A stretch of DNA of 23,514 bases from Lojkania enalia (lineage: Eukaryota; Ascomycota; Dothideomycetes; Pleosporales): NCBI GenBank assembly GCA_010094045.1, contig ML986820.1, forward strand, positions 9,143-32,656, given 5' to 3'. Under the pieces are notes generated by a model. It was not told the DNA's origin, searched no databases, and saw only the letters and a program-made list of their open reading frames with translations. Both the position numbers and the translations under genes were made by a program. Positions 9,265 through 18,240 of this stretch are shown here, piece after piece. Within the stretch, counting starts at the first letter, position 1. Every line of letters begins with the position of its first letter.

Positions 9265-10650
9265 TATAAGGTAGTAGATATAGTAGATAAACTATTAGGC
9301 GTATATAGTAGAATATCTATAGGAAAGAATTAGTCTAAACGATTTATAGCGCGTATAAATAAGTTTAAAATAGCTTTTAATTAAGTAAAGGATTATTAAA
9401 GAATAAAATAAGAGAATCTAGAGGTTATTAACACGTAGTTTAAGCTTATATAAGATATAATTGCGAAGTATAATATATATAATAATAATACCAACAATTT
9501 TAATAAAATAGGCTTTTAAATAGATATTATTAGTACTATAAAGGTTATTATAGGTTTAGAATATTATATAAGGCCTACTTTTATACATCTAAGTAATCGT
9601 GAGTAGATTATAATTATCTAGAATATCTATACTACTATATATACAACTCTACTATTTATTATTTATAAAAGACGCGTCTATATCTCTATATAGTATAAAG
9701 AAGTAGGTATACTATATAATTGGAAAATTTCAGTTTCTAAGAACGGCTAGATAAATAATATACTTAGTCTTAAGTAGCTAAAGTACTTTAATAAGTATAT
9801 AAAGATACGTTAGGTAGAGTTATATAGACTACTTATTTTAGACGGCTATAAAAGCTACCTTAACTAGGAATTTAAAAATTACTACCTTATATAAAAGATT
9901 CTAACGCTTTACATACCTTTTTATTTATTATATATACTTCAGCCTCTTAATATAGTTTATTTCTCGCTATTAAAGCTGAAGTATTTATAGTATATATAAG
10001 ATTTAGCACGCCGACGCGTCTACTATATTAATAAAAAAGGCTTCCTTCCAGCCTTTAAGAACGCGTTTTTTAATATATTTACATATAAGAACTGTTGAAA
10101 AGCCTTTAAAGTAATAGAAATTATTCCTCTAAACGTATAGGTTATATTAGATTATCTTAATATATAACTATATATTCTACTAGAACTACTTCTATAAGAA
10201 GACTCTTAGTAGTCTAAAACTTTAAGTAATATATATAAATTTAGGTTACAATTAATACTTATATAAAAGTCCTTTATATAATTATTAAAAGAGGTGTAAG
10301 AAGGATTCTTATAGCTTATAAAAGGTGCTAAGTTAATGCTATATTAGAATATACTTCTTTAAGCTTATAATTTTAAGCTTAAAAGGTAATTAGAAGAAGT
10401 AACTAAGTATAAAACGTATAAAAGAAAGTATATTTAGTATAGTAGTATAGTATTATATAGCAAGAGATCTTTATATATAGCTGCTGAAGTATCTATAAGC
10501 TCTTAGCCCTTTAAAAAGACTTGTAGTACTAATACTTAAGAAAGAGCTTAACTAGCTTAACGCTACTATAGTAACTGTAGTAAGACTAGATATAACGCTC
10601 GTACGTGCTAAAAGGATAGTAGGGAAAATTCTAAATTAGATAAAATTATA
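9265..10650 (+). pseudogene. B1 transposase, catalytic and C-terminal part
   Basis: Continues the frame of 7157-7390: KVVDIVDKLLGV, IGKN-SKRFIARINKFKIAFN, ENLEVINT-FKLI-DIIAKY, then NNFNKIGF (first Asp now Asn). Next are IISTIKVI, RVYIS, GILYNWKISVSKNG, and RLLILDGYKSYLN-EFKNYY (second Asp kept). Then IPFYLLYILQPLNIVYFS, where the third position is Asn, as in B2, followed by GFLPAFKNAFFN. The C-terminus is basic (YKTYKRKYI) and ends with a knuckle at 10567-10608. The Asn at the third site in both copies may be ancestral or may be RIP twice. Confidence 0.88.
10567..10608 (+). other. C-terminal knuckle of B1 transposase
   Basis: Reads YSNCSKTRYNARTC: Tyr, Cys, Tyr, Cys for the CCHC ligands, with KD following. 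B2 has Tyr, Tyr, Tyr, Cys at the same place. Confidence 0.8.
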
Positions 10651-10700
10651 TTATATATAAAATCTCTTATTAGTATTAAGTAAATTAACTTTTTATATAT

Positions 10701-10766
10701 AGTATTTATTATGCTAAGAAAAAGTAGCTACTTCGATAGTTTAGCCGCTTTAATAGTAGAATATAT
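10701..10766 (-). repeat. B1 right terminal inverted repeat
   Basis: The inverted tip is ATATATTCTACTATTAAAGC, followed by TA at 10767-10768 and resumption of R1 RT (LFKYLVILFSLANTLNTF). Confidence 0.9.
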
Positions 10767-10768
10767 TA

Positions 10769-13290
10769 TATATTATAAGCTATTTAAATATCTAGTAATA
10801 CTTTTTAGCCTAGCTAATACTTTAAATACGTTTTAGTACTTTATAAATAATATACTAAGACTATACTTTAATATATTTTATACTACCTATATTAATAATA
10901 TTCTAATATTTAGTAAGAATCTAAAGGATTATAAGTAGTATATCTAGCTAGTCTTTAAAGCCTTAAAAGTAAATAGTTTATAGCTTAATATAGATAAGTA
11001 TAAGTTCTACTAGTTAAAAGTAATCTATCTAGGATATATAATTATTATAGAAAGGATTTATATAGACCCGAAAAAGGTAGAAATAATTGTTAACTAAAAA
11101 TACTCTAAAAATATAAAAAATATTTAAGCTTTTATAGGCTTTACAAACTTTTACCAACAATTTATTAGTAACTTCTTATAGAAAGTCTCTCTTTTAATAG
11201 TCCGAACTAAGAAGAATACTTAATTTAACTAGAATAATAGCTGTTAATATTCCTTTAACTACCTAAAAGATACCTTTATCTCTATGCTAATTCTCTAATA
11301 CTTTAACCCTAAACTACTAATAGTAGTAGAAGTTAATATATCTAACTTTATAATAGTTAGTATACTATCTTAAAAAGGTGCTAATAGTAAACTAAGACCT
11401 ATTATCTACTTCTCTAAATTTATAAACTCTACTAAAGGTAACTATAATATATATAATAAGAAGTTACTTATAATTATTTAATATTTTAAGTAATAGAGGC
11501 CCGAATTAGAAGGTATAGTATTTCTTATAAAAGTGCTAAGTAATTATAAGAATTTATAGTACTTTATAATAATAAAGTAGCTAAACTACTAATAGATCTA
11601 TTAGTTAGAATATCTATTAAAGTTTAACTTTAGTATTATATATTAACCTAGAAAACTTAGAGAGAAATCTAATACCTTAACTTGAAGGTTATAGGATGAG
11701 TCTATATAAGAAGAGGCTTATAGAGGTTATTAATAGATATTACTTTATTCTAAACTATTCTAATAGATAGAAGTAGGCTAATTAATTATAGAGATTATTA
11801 ATAAAAAATACCCGAATAATAATCTAATCTAAAATACTCTAAAGCTACTAAGAGAAGAAATATATTAATTTAAACTTCTAATTCTAGCTAATTATAAAGA
11901 GTATAATAACTAACTATACTACTAAAATCGACTTATAATACTAGACTATAATAAACTAAAGCTTAAACTGTTATAAGTTATCTACAACTTACTATTTAGT
12001 AGATACTCTAGTTAAGAAAAGATCTTAAAACTACTCTAATATAAATACTATTAGTTAAGAATATTTAACTTAGTATAATAATATATAAACTATTATTATA
12101 TATACTAAAGAAGTAAGACTTTTAAAGAGAAGTACTATAGATTACTAAAACTATTACTTATACCTAAATAAAGGTTTTAAGATATTTTTATAGACTTTAT
12201 AATTAATCTCCTAGAATTAGAAGGTTATATAAATATTATAGTAGTAGTTAATAGGCTTAGTAAATATAGACACCTAATACTATACATAAGAATCAAAGCT
12301 TCTAATATTATCTAACTATTCTATTACTATATATAAGTTTACTATAAACTACTATATACTATTATATCTAATTATAAAATATAGTTTATCTTTATCTTCT
12401 ACTAAAAGCTTTATAGACAGCTATAAATTAATATATATATATTAACTAGCTTCTATTTAAAGACTAATAGCTAGATAGAAAATACTAATATAGTAATAGA
12501 ATAAGTTTTCTAAGCCTATACTAGCTATAAATAAGATAACTAGGTTAAATAGCTGCTAATAGTATAGTTTAAAGCGAATAATATAGTATCTAAATTAATA
12601 AAAATCTCTCTATTTCTAGCCTACTTTAGCTAGTACCTTTAAATAGACTCTAAGCTGCTTATAGAGATCTATTAACTACTAAAATAGTCTCTAATAGCCT
12701 AAAAAGCTAATAGACTAGTTAATAAGTTAAAGAATATTATAGAGTATATTAGAGAAGAATTTACCTAGATATAAGTATTCTAATAAGAGTATATTAACTG
12801 TAAGTATATACTAGCCCCTAACTATTAGGTTAATAATTTAGTCTAATTAGACGCTAAAAATATATATATATAAAAACCGTTAAAAAATTTAATTAAAAGA
12901 AAATAAGCTTTTATAAAGTTATTATAAAGGTATTCTTATATACTTATAAATTAAAGCTACCTAAATTAGCTAAAATATATCCTATATTCTATATATTACT
13001 ATTATAGCTAGTACTTAAGTTATCTAACTACTTATCTAGTTAATAAATATATAACTCTAAACCTATTAAAATTAATAGAAAATTAGAATACCTTATTAAG
13101 TAAATAAAAGACTTCTACTATAACTAATAGAAACGCTAGTATAAATACCTAGTTAAATAGATTAGCTATTATAACCTAGAATAGTACCTAGCTATTAACT
13201 TTACTAAAATAACTACGATAAAAGATTATTTTGCTAAAAATCTAAATAAATAAAATCTAAATATAATATTATATCTAGATTTTTAATTAG
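10769..13290 (+). pseudogene. R1 pol, C-terminal part: RT, RNase H, integrase, chromodomain
   Basis: RT resumes with LFKYLVILFSLANTLNTF and the catalytic box reads YINN (YIDD) at 10888-10899. Thumb and RNase H follow (GYIIIIERI, FIGFTNFY, LRPIIYFSKFINS, LEYLLKFNFSIIY). The integrase core has DIFIDFI (first Asp, 12193-12195), a second Asp changed to Asn (12370-12372) and IEN (Glu, 12478-12480). The spacings are 58 and 35 residues, as expected for a D,D35E core. The upstream zinc-binding His/Cys region has become Tyr-rich. A chromodomain-like block closes the protein at about 13075-13240. No frameshift is apparent in this part, only TAA/TAG stops. Confidence 0.9.
13075..13240 (+). other. Chromodomain-like C-terminus of R1 pol
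   Basis: Reads LEYLIK-IKDFYYN, then RQYKYLVK-ISYYNLE-YLAINF, then TTIKDYFAKN. This fits the chromodomain pattern (VExILxxRxxxRxxxYLVKWxGYxxxExTWxPAxxL...). The Trp of VKW and of the E-W-P motif correspond to TAG codons (TGG to TAG). Such domains read methylated H3K9 in chromoviruses. Confidence 0.7.
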
Positions 13291-13604
13291 GTATTAGAGT
13301 CTAATCTAAGTATATTCTTAGATACTAGTAATAATACTACTACTAACTTCTAGTATAGTACTACTATATAAACCGAACCGACCTAATCTATAATATAATA
13401 CTACTATTAACTACTAGTTATACTAATATATATATAATCTAGTCTAATTTCTAGTATAATACTACTATATAAAAACAACTAATTATACTAATATATCTAT
13501 AATCTTAACTAATACTAGTATTAATAATTACTACTTAATTATAAATAACCTAAATATAATATAAAGATCTAACTTATAGAAGTTTATAACTAAAAGAGAG
13601 GTAT
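13291..13604 (+). repeat. R1 3' untranslated region with imperfect tandem repeat and polypurine tract
   Basis: No coding frame is visible. The motif ttctagtatagtactactat recurs as ttctagtataatactactat, starting at 13348 and 13449 (101 bp apart). Each is followed by a ttatactaatatat block (about 13417 and 13482). A purine-rich tract, aaaagagaggta, sits immediately before the 3' LTR (about 13592-13603) and is the likely plus-strand primer site. Confidence 0.6.
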
Positions 13605-13840
13605 TATTATAGTAATATTATAATACCTCTACACTCTTACTATTCTTACTATAATATCTAAACTAGCTACTAATAATAGTTATTAGCTACTAGCTAAAAT
13701 ATAACTAACTTATTATAACTATAATAGAGGAAGGTTTTACTAATCTAGCTAGCTTATATAGTAGTATAGAACTAGCCTCTATAAAAATCTATATAATATA
13801 GATATCTCTATTTTTTATATAATATTTTAATATTTATATA
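13605..13840 (+). repeat. R1 3' LTR, first part (236 bp)
   Basis: Aligns with 4191-4426 of the 5' LTR. It is cut by D after TA at 13839-13840. The remaining 67 bp are at 15710-15776; 236 plus 67 equals 303. Confidence 0.92.
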
Positions 13841-13887
13841 ACGTGGATTATGGGCTAATAGGATATATATACAAGCGGGACAGTTTT
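13841..13887 (+). repeat. D terminal inverted repeat (left on the plus strand)
   Basis: The tip acgtggattatgggctaata pairs with the reverse complement of 15661-15707. Mismatches are mostly C/T or G/A. About 90 bp between this repeat and the end of the transposase hold nothing I recognise. Confidence 0.9.
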
Positions 13888-13959
13888 TACTACTATACAT
13901 CTTTAAATTATAATATCTATCTATAATAATAATATTTATAGAAAAGAAGTAAACAATCT

Positions 13960-15540
13960 TAATTTTTACGCCTTAGACAAGTCCTTATATTATATTTAAG
14001 TAACTTGTATAAGCTATATTTAGGTGCAGCTTATTTTTTTTATATAGGAGCTTCTAGCTCTATATAATTAACTTAAGCTTCAACCTAAGCCTGTTACTAC
14101 AACTATAAGTTTTTAAGCATTTAAAGCCCTTTACTAATTATTATAATACTATTCTTTATAATAGCCTTACGTTTTCTTATTTACTGTCGTATTTTTCTTG
14201 CGTTCACCGCTCGAAGTATAGTATTCTTAGCTTTTAAAATTGTAGTATTCTGCATCGCTATTTTACAGCCCTTAATTAATCTTTTAAACGCGCTATCTAA
14301 TAAGCTAACTATCGTATAATAACAGCGCCTTATCTTAATTATCTTAACTTATTACTTAAGGTCGGCGGTTGTATATAGAGTCTTTAAAACTAAGGTCGGA
14401 AGGCTTTATACGACGGCTGGTAGTATCGGCGTATACTAAGGCAGCTTTACAAGCATACGCTCTAGATTATATAGTATAAGGCTAGCTGCTGTAAAGCTAG
14501 CTTTAACATTCTTTTTAGTTATTATTTATACGTGCGCTGCGTGATATAGTAATAAAAAGTTGTTCTTTATAATATAATTAATACTAAGCCGCGCCTAGCC
14601 TTTAACTTATATACTATATACGCGCTTTAATAGGCTAAAATAGACTATATTAAGCAGCTGTAGTAGATAAGACAAGTACGCTGGTATATAGAGTATAATA
14701 ATCCTATTCTGTTTGTAAAAGTCTTTAAACCGTGCTATATAATAGCTACCGTAGCCGTCTATAATTAAGAGGTAATATTAACCCTTTATATAAGCTGCAG
14801 TCGCGCTATTAAAGTATTAAATCTATTTAAAGCTAATCTTATTATCTATCTAGCCCTTTTCGCTTATATAAATAGCCTAGGTTTGCGGTATACTGACGTT
14901 TACAGCAATTTTATACTAAGACTCTTAATACTACTTTACTTTAAATATTATAAATATTAGTAAGGCCTAGCTAGTCGTACTAATACTATTAATAACTATT
15001 ACCTACTCGCGATTACCTGGCTATACAACCTTTACGCGACTTTACTATCTTTTTTTAGTCTCTATAATAACTTTTACTATTGAAATTACACTTATTTAGA
15101 AGCCTGTCTTATTAAAGTTATAGATATTATCTTTAAGGATACTATACTTTACGATCGTGTTTTGTACGAGGTTAAACTAGCCCTAGATAAGGCTTTAATC
15201 TTCGTATTACTTTCGCTGATAGTTATATTTATGTATATATACTATACGAAGCTTTAGACAGTGTTTAATAAAGGTCGAAGGCTAATTAATACCGACGGTA
15301 GGAGCTAGATTAATCCTACAGCTTATAAGTAGAAGATTAGCCGTTTTATATACGATAGATAGCCGGGCTAAAAAGCCTTGCGCTTTAAGGTTAAGAATAC
15401 GTTAAATAAAAACAGTTTCTTCTATATAAGTAAGTTTTAAAGTTATTAGTCGTACAACACGTCGTGAATAGATATTATATACGCGTTAATGTAGACGAGA
15501 CTTAGAGATATTATATGCAACTGCTACCTTATAAAGACTT
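13960..15540 (-). pseudogene. D transposase (pogo/Fot1-like)
   Basis: The minus-strand frame reads AVAYNISKSRLH (helix-turn-helix), LTYIEETVFI-RILNLKAQGFLARL, TFIKHCLKLR and NTIVKYSILKDNIYNFNKTGF (first Asp now Asn). Then VISIVKVI, LLIFIIF, ISEKG-IDNKISF, LLIIDGYGSYYIARFKDFYK (second Asp kept) and IPAYLSYLLQLLNIVYFS (third site Asn). The C-terminal third reads LIKGCKIAMQNTTIL-AKNTILRAVNARK, a helical block typical of Tan1/Fot1-type proteins. The protein ends in a knuckle at 13977-14018. Rather few stops interrupt it. The start codon is not fixed. Confidence 0.9.
13977..14018 (-). other. C-terminal knuckle of D transposase
   Basis: Reads YSLYKLLKYNIRTC, i.e. Tyr, Tyr, Tyr, Cys at the CCHC positions. 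Confidence 0.75.
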
Positions 15541-15660
15541 TAAAATTGCTTTGAATTTAAAGCTTCAAGAGCTAAAAAAGTTCTATTTTTAAGTTCTTCT
15601 TAACTAGTAGTTAGTATTATTAATAGATACTCTAAAATAATAGACGGTGACGTATGTAGT

Positions 15661-15707
15661 AAAACTGTCCCGCTCGTACGTGTGTTCTATTAGCCTATAA
15701 TCCACGT
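15661..15707 (-). repeat. D terminal inverted repeat (right on the plus strand)
   Basis: Inverted partner of 13841-13887; its ACGT tip abuts TA at 15708-15709 and the rest of the R1 LTR. Between 15540 and 15660 I see only AT-rich leader sequence. Confidence 0.9.
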
Positions 15708-15709
15708 TA

Positions 15710-15776
15710 TAGTATATAGTAATAGAGTTAACTACCTAAAATATAAATAACTAACTATATATAAGCGTCTGTAATA
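15710..15776 (+). repeat. R1 3' LTR, second part (67 bp)
   Basis: Continues the LTR after D and ends gcgtctgtaata, matching the 5' LTR end gcgtctataata. Confidence 0.9.
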
Positions 15777-15781
15777 TATAT
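15777..15781. repeat. Right copy of R1 target-site duplication (TATAT)
   Basis: Matches 4186-4190. Joining A across one copy gives an uninterrupted transposase frame. Confidence 0.8.
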
Positions 15782-16610
15782 AGTAGACGCTTATTATCTA
15801 CTAGTTATTAATAGCTATAAAAGCTATAGGTCTATTAAATTTTAGCTACTCTATAAAAAGAAGGATATTATTCTATTATATATACTAGTATATTTATTAT
15901 ATCTACTATAGCTTCTAGATATAGGCTATTTCTCGCTATTAAAGAAAGTATATAAGTATAAGATTAATAAGCTTATATAAACTAGTATCTACTATATTAT
16001 AAAGTTTAACTTTCTACTAACCTTTTATATAGTATATTAGCGTTCTATTATTAAGGCTAATATATATATAATCTTTTAAGATACTAGTCTAGTACTATTA
16101 AAGCTTAATATTAAGCTTTATACTCTATTACTACTAGTAGTAGCTAGTTACTTCTAGGAGTTAAAAATACTAATTAATACTATTAAACTAAGGTCTTAAA
16201 TAATACTAATTTAAGACTATATTATTAGGTATTAGAATAGTTTATCTACTATAATTAATAATTCTTTTAATTTACTTACTAAAAGTACTATATAGATAGT
16301 TTATTTATATATACTATTTTAGTATTAGGTTAGTTAACTTTAAAAAGTAAATAAGGCTCTATTACAGTATAAAAAGCGATTAAAAAAGGTTCTATAAAAG
16401 TAAAGTAGTCTTTCTAAAGTTAAAGCTACTAAAATAGCTACTTAAAAGGAGGTAGATAAGTAGCTAGAGGATAAAGTATACGTAGATAAGAAGTATAGAA
16501 AAGTAGGTATACTATATTAAAAGTACTATAGCTACTATTATAAGCTTAAATATAATACTAGAACTTATATAATAGTATATAAATAATATATTTATCCCCT
16601 ATTAAATTAT
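15782..16610 (+). pseudogene. A transposase, C-terminal half
   Basis: Resumes in phase with 3401-4190: YLLVINSYKSYRSIKF (second catalytic block LDGHxSH, Asp now Asn), LLYILVYLLYLL-LLDIGYF (third Asp kept, 35 residues downstream), LLKKVYKYKINKLI and FNFLLTFYIVY-RSIIKANI. Then a basic C-terminus (ALLQYKKRLKKVL) and a knuckle at 16527-16568. Two of the three catalytic Asp are therefore lost, the first one lying in the left half. This is among the most heavily decayed transposases in the window, in keeping with its deep place in the nest. Confidence 0.87.
16527..16568 (+). other. C-terminal knuckle of A transposase, all ligands Tyr
   Basis: Reads YSYYYKLKYNTRTY: every Cys/His of the CSxCxxxGHNxRTC pattern is Tyr. 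Confidence 0.75.
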
Positions 16611-16715
16611 TATAGTAATACTTATAGGTATTATTATAATATATACTTCTAAATATAGAAATAGTTAATAAAGAAGATAACTTATTTAAATAGGTAACTC
16701 GCTTATAAAATATAT
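16611..16715 (-). repeat. A 3' noncoding end and right terminal inverted repeat
   Basis: Read inward from 16715, atatattttataagcgagtt is followed by acctatttaaataagttatc. The motif ataagcgagtta and its decayed partner ttaaataagtta are 17 bp apart, as in E. No left partner is in the window. The first 50 bp or so of this stretch hold nothing recognisable. Confidence 0.75.
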
Positions 16716-16765
16716 TACTAACTATAATAGCCTAGTTTTTAAATATATTATCGCCTTTATACTAG
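16716..16765 (-). pseudogene. G: 50-bp stub of an older pogo-like transposase
   Basis: The minus strand reads YKGDNIFKN-AIIVS, the block just upstream of the NGWT motif. It matches 20073-20122 of E over all 50 bases except three positions, each C/T or G/A. A is inserted on its left (TA, 16716-16717) and R2 on its right. The rest of G must lie outside the window on both sides. It is the oldest layer visible. Confidence 0.8.
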
Positions 16766-17068
16766 TATTATAGTAATACTGTAATACCTCTGCACCTATA
16801 CTACTTTTACTATAATACCCGAACTAGCTGCTAGTAATAGTTATTAACTACTAGCTAGAATATAACCGACTTTTTATAACTATAATAGAGGAAGGTTTTA
16901 CTAACCCGGCTAGCTTATATAGTAGTATAGACCTAGCCTCTATAAAAACTTATATAATATAGACATTTCTATTCTTTATATAACGTTTTAATATTTATAT
17001 ATAGTATATAGTAATAGAGTTAATTACTTAAAGTACGATTAATTAACTATATATAAGCGTCTATAATA
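16766..17068 (+). repeat. R2 5' LTR (303 bp)
   Basis: Begins tattatagtaatactg and ends gcgtctataata; same length as both R1 LTRs. Its CTGTAATACC suggests that some TA in the R1 copies were CA or TG. Confidence 0.92.
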
Positions 17069-17097
17069 TTATATTATATTATCTACTATTATATACT

Positions 17098-18240
17098 ATA
17101 GACAAGAACGTGCTTATTAATATACTTAAAGAAATTTAAGGTAAACTAGACTCTTTATAATAGAAGAATAAGATGCTAGTAGAGGCTTTAGTAACCTAAG
17201 AGAACTACTATAAGTTAGACCTTAAAGTAATACGAAGAGAATTTAGTAGCTACTAAATAGCTACCCCTCTACTAGCTACTAGTATATTAATAGTAATAGA
17301 ACTATTACTCGTTTTTAGCCTAATTTAACTTATAACCCTAGCTTCTAAACAGATATCTATATTAACCTCTAATCCGCCTAAAACTATATATAACCTATAT
17401 TTCTATTCTAACTACTTATCTAACCCTCTAATATTTTCTAGTAAACGCTTAAAGCTTTTACACTTTATTAGAAAGTTCTACTATAAACTAGAAGGAAATA
17501 CTAACTAATACCTAACTAAACGTACCTGCCTTCTATATACCTATTTCTATCTAGAATAAAACCTAGCAATATTAGTTAACCTATTAATAGATAAGGGTAT
17601 TAACTTTATAAACAGTTTAGTCGCCTTCTTAGAATCTACCTATAATAACTAGAATAAGAAGACTATAGTATAGAGTAAACTAGAAACCTTAAAATAAGGC
17701 TAAAATAGATTTTCTATTTACTTTACTAAATTTTAACATCTAATTACAGATACTAAATTAAATAAGACCAGATAAATTATATATCTCTAACATTTTTTCT
17801 CTAATAAGCTCTACTATATTATAATAGGTATTATAATATTTAGTACCCTGAATAACTATACTAACCTAATTTCTCTATATAATACTAACCTATATTATCT
17901 ACCTAGTAACTATTATAAATAACTAAAGTATTATACTACTTACTAGAAGGATCTAAATACTATAGAACTTAATACTTCTAACTATACGCTTATAGGCTCT
18001 AATAAATAAGAAAGGCGCCGCTGTAAAAGATACTATTATAAGTATAATAGTAAGAGATATATTTTACTAGAATATAGCACCCTTCTACTATTAATTTATT
18101 AAGGGTTTTAAAGCTCTACTATACCCTATAGGTTCTACTTTTAATCCTCTAACCGATCTTCTAACCGATTTTTAATATACTTATTATCTTATAAATAAGA
18201 CTATTATTTTTACTTCTAAATACAGCTAGTTTTACTAACT
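17098..18240 (+). pseudogene. R2 gag, RIP-degraded
   Basis: Same frame and order as R1 gag: LINILKEI-GKLDSL, the Pro/Ser/Thr-rich region, a capsid-like block with SKLETLK-G-NRFSIYFTKF, and a basic C-terminus. The likely original ATG is ATA at 17098-17100, followed by GAC AAG AAC GTG CTT. R1 has ATG where R2 has GTG. Stops are at the Gln/Trp-like positions seen in R1 and others. Pol lies in the -1 frame relative to this gag (phase 1 versus phase 0), the same relation as in R1. Confidence 0.8.

Larger units (their letters stand above)
7044..10766 (+). mobile_element. B1: pogo/Fot1-like DNA transposon inserted in R1 pol, interrupted by C
   Basis: B1 has terminal inverted repeats of about 66 bp at 7044-7109 and 10701-10766, TA duplications on both sides, and a plus-strand transposase. 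Subtracting C (1872 bp) and one TA leaves 1849 bp, the same length as the second copy B2 (21262-23110). The left tip keeps ACGTATTCTAC; the right tip has become ATATATTCTAC. The TIR contains two tandem motifs, 7053-7068 and 7070-7085, spaced 17 bp. Confidence 0.93.
13841..15707 (-). mobile_element. D: pogo/Fot1-like DNA transposon in the R1 3' LTR
   Basis: This 1867-bp element has 47-bp TIRs (13841-13887 and 15661-15707) that start ACGTGGATTAT and end GCGGGACAGTTTT, flanked by TA at 13839-13840 and 15708-15709. The transposase is on the minus strand. D is among the least RIPed elements: it retains CA, TG and CG and has long nearly open stretches. Its TIR is unlike those of A, B, C and E beyond the ACGT tip, and I see no 17-bp motif pair in it. 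No element of its own family is elsewhere in the window. Confidence 0.93.
4191..15776 (+). mobile_element. R1: complete chromodomain-type Ty3/gypsy retrotransposon with nested insertions
   Basis: The element has two 303-bp LTRs, gag, protease, RT, RNase H, integrase and chromodomain in the order typical of fungal Ty3/gypsy chromoviruses. It is inflated by B1 (7044-10766, itself holding C) and by D (13841-15707, inside the 3' LTR). Without these it would be about 6 kb. Every coding part is full of RIP-type stops. A close relative, R2, starts at 16766 and supplies uninterrupted versions of most insertion sites. The original LTR ends were probably TG...CA, now TA...TA through RIP. Confidence 0.93.
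3389..16715 (+). mobile_element. A: pogo/Fot1-like DNA transposon, split by R1
   Basis: A consists of 3389-4190 plus 15777-16715, with R1 inserted between. Its right terminal inverted repeat ends at 16715. In outward-in reading it starts ATATATTTTATAAGCGAG, matching element E's ACGTACCTTATAAGCGAG except for C/T and G/A changes. It is followed by TA (16716-16717), the expected duplicated target. The left tip is missing: R0 abuts A just before the transposase N-terminus, so perhaps 100 bp should lie on R0's far side. The two pieces sum to about 1.74 kb, consistent with the roughly 1.85 kb of the other elements here. The right flank is element G, so A was inserted into G. Confidence 0.85.
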
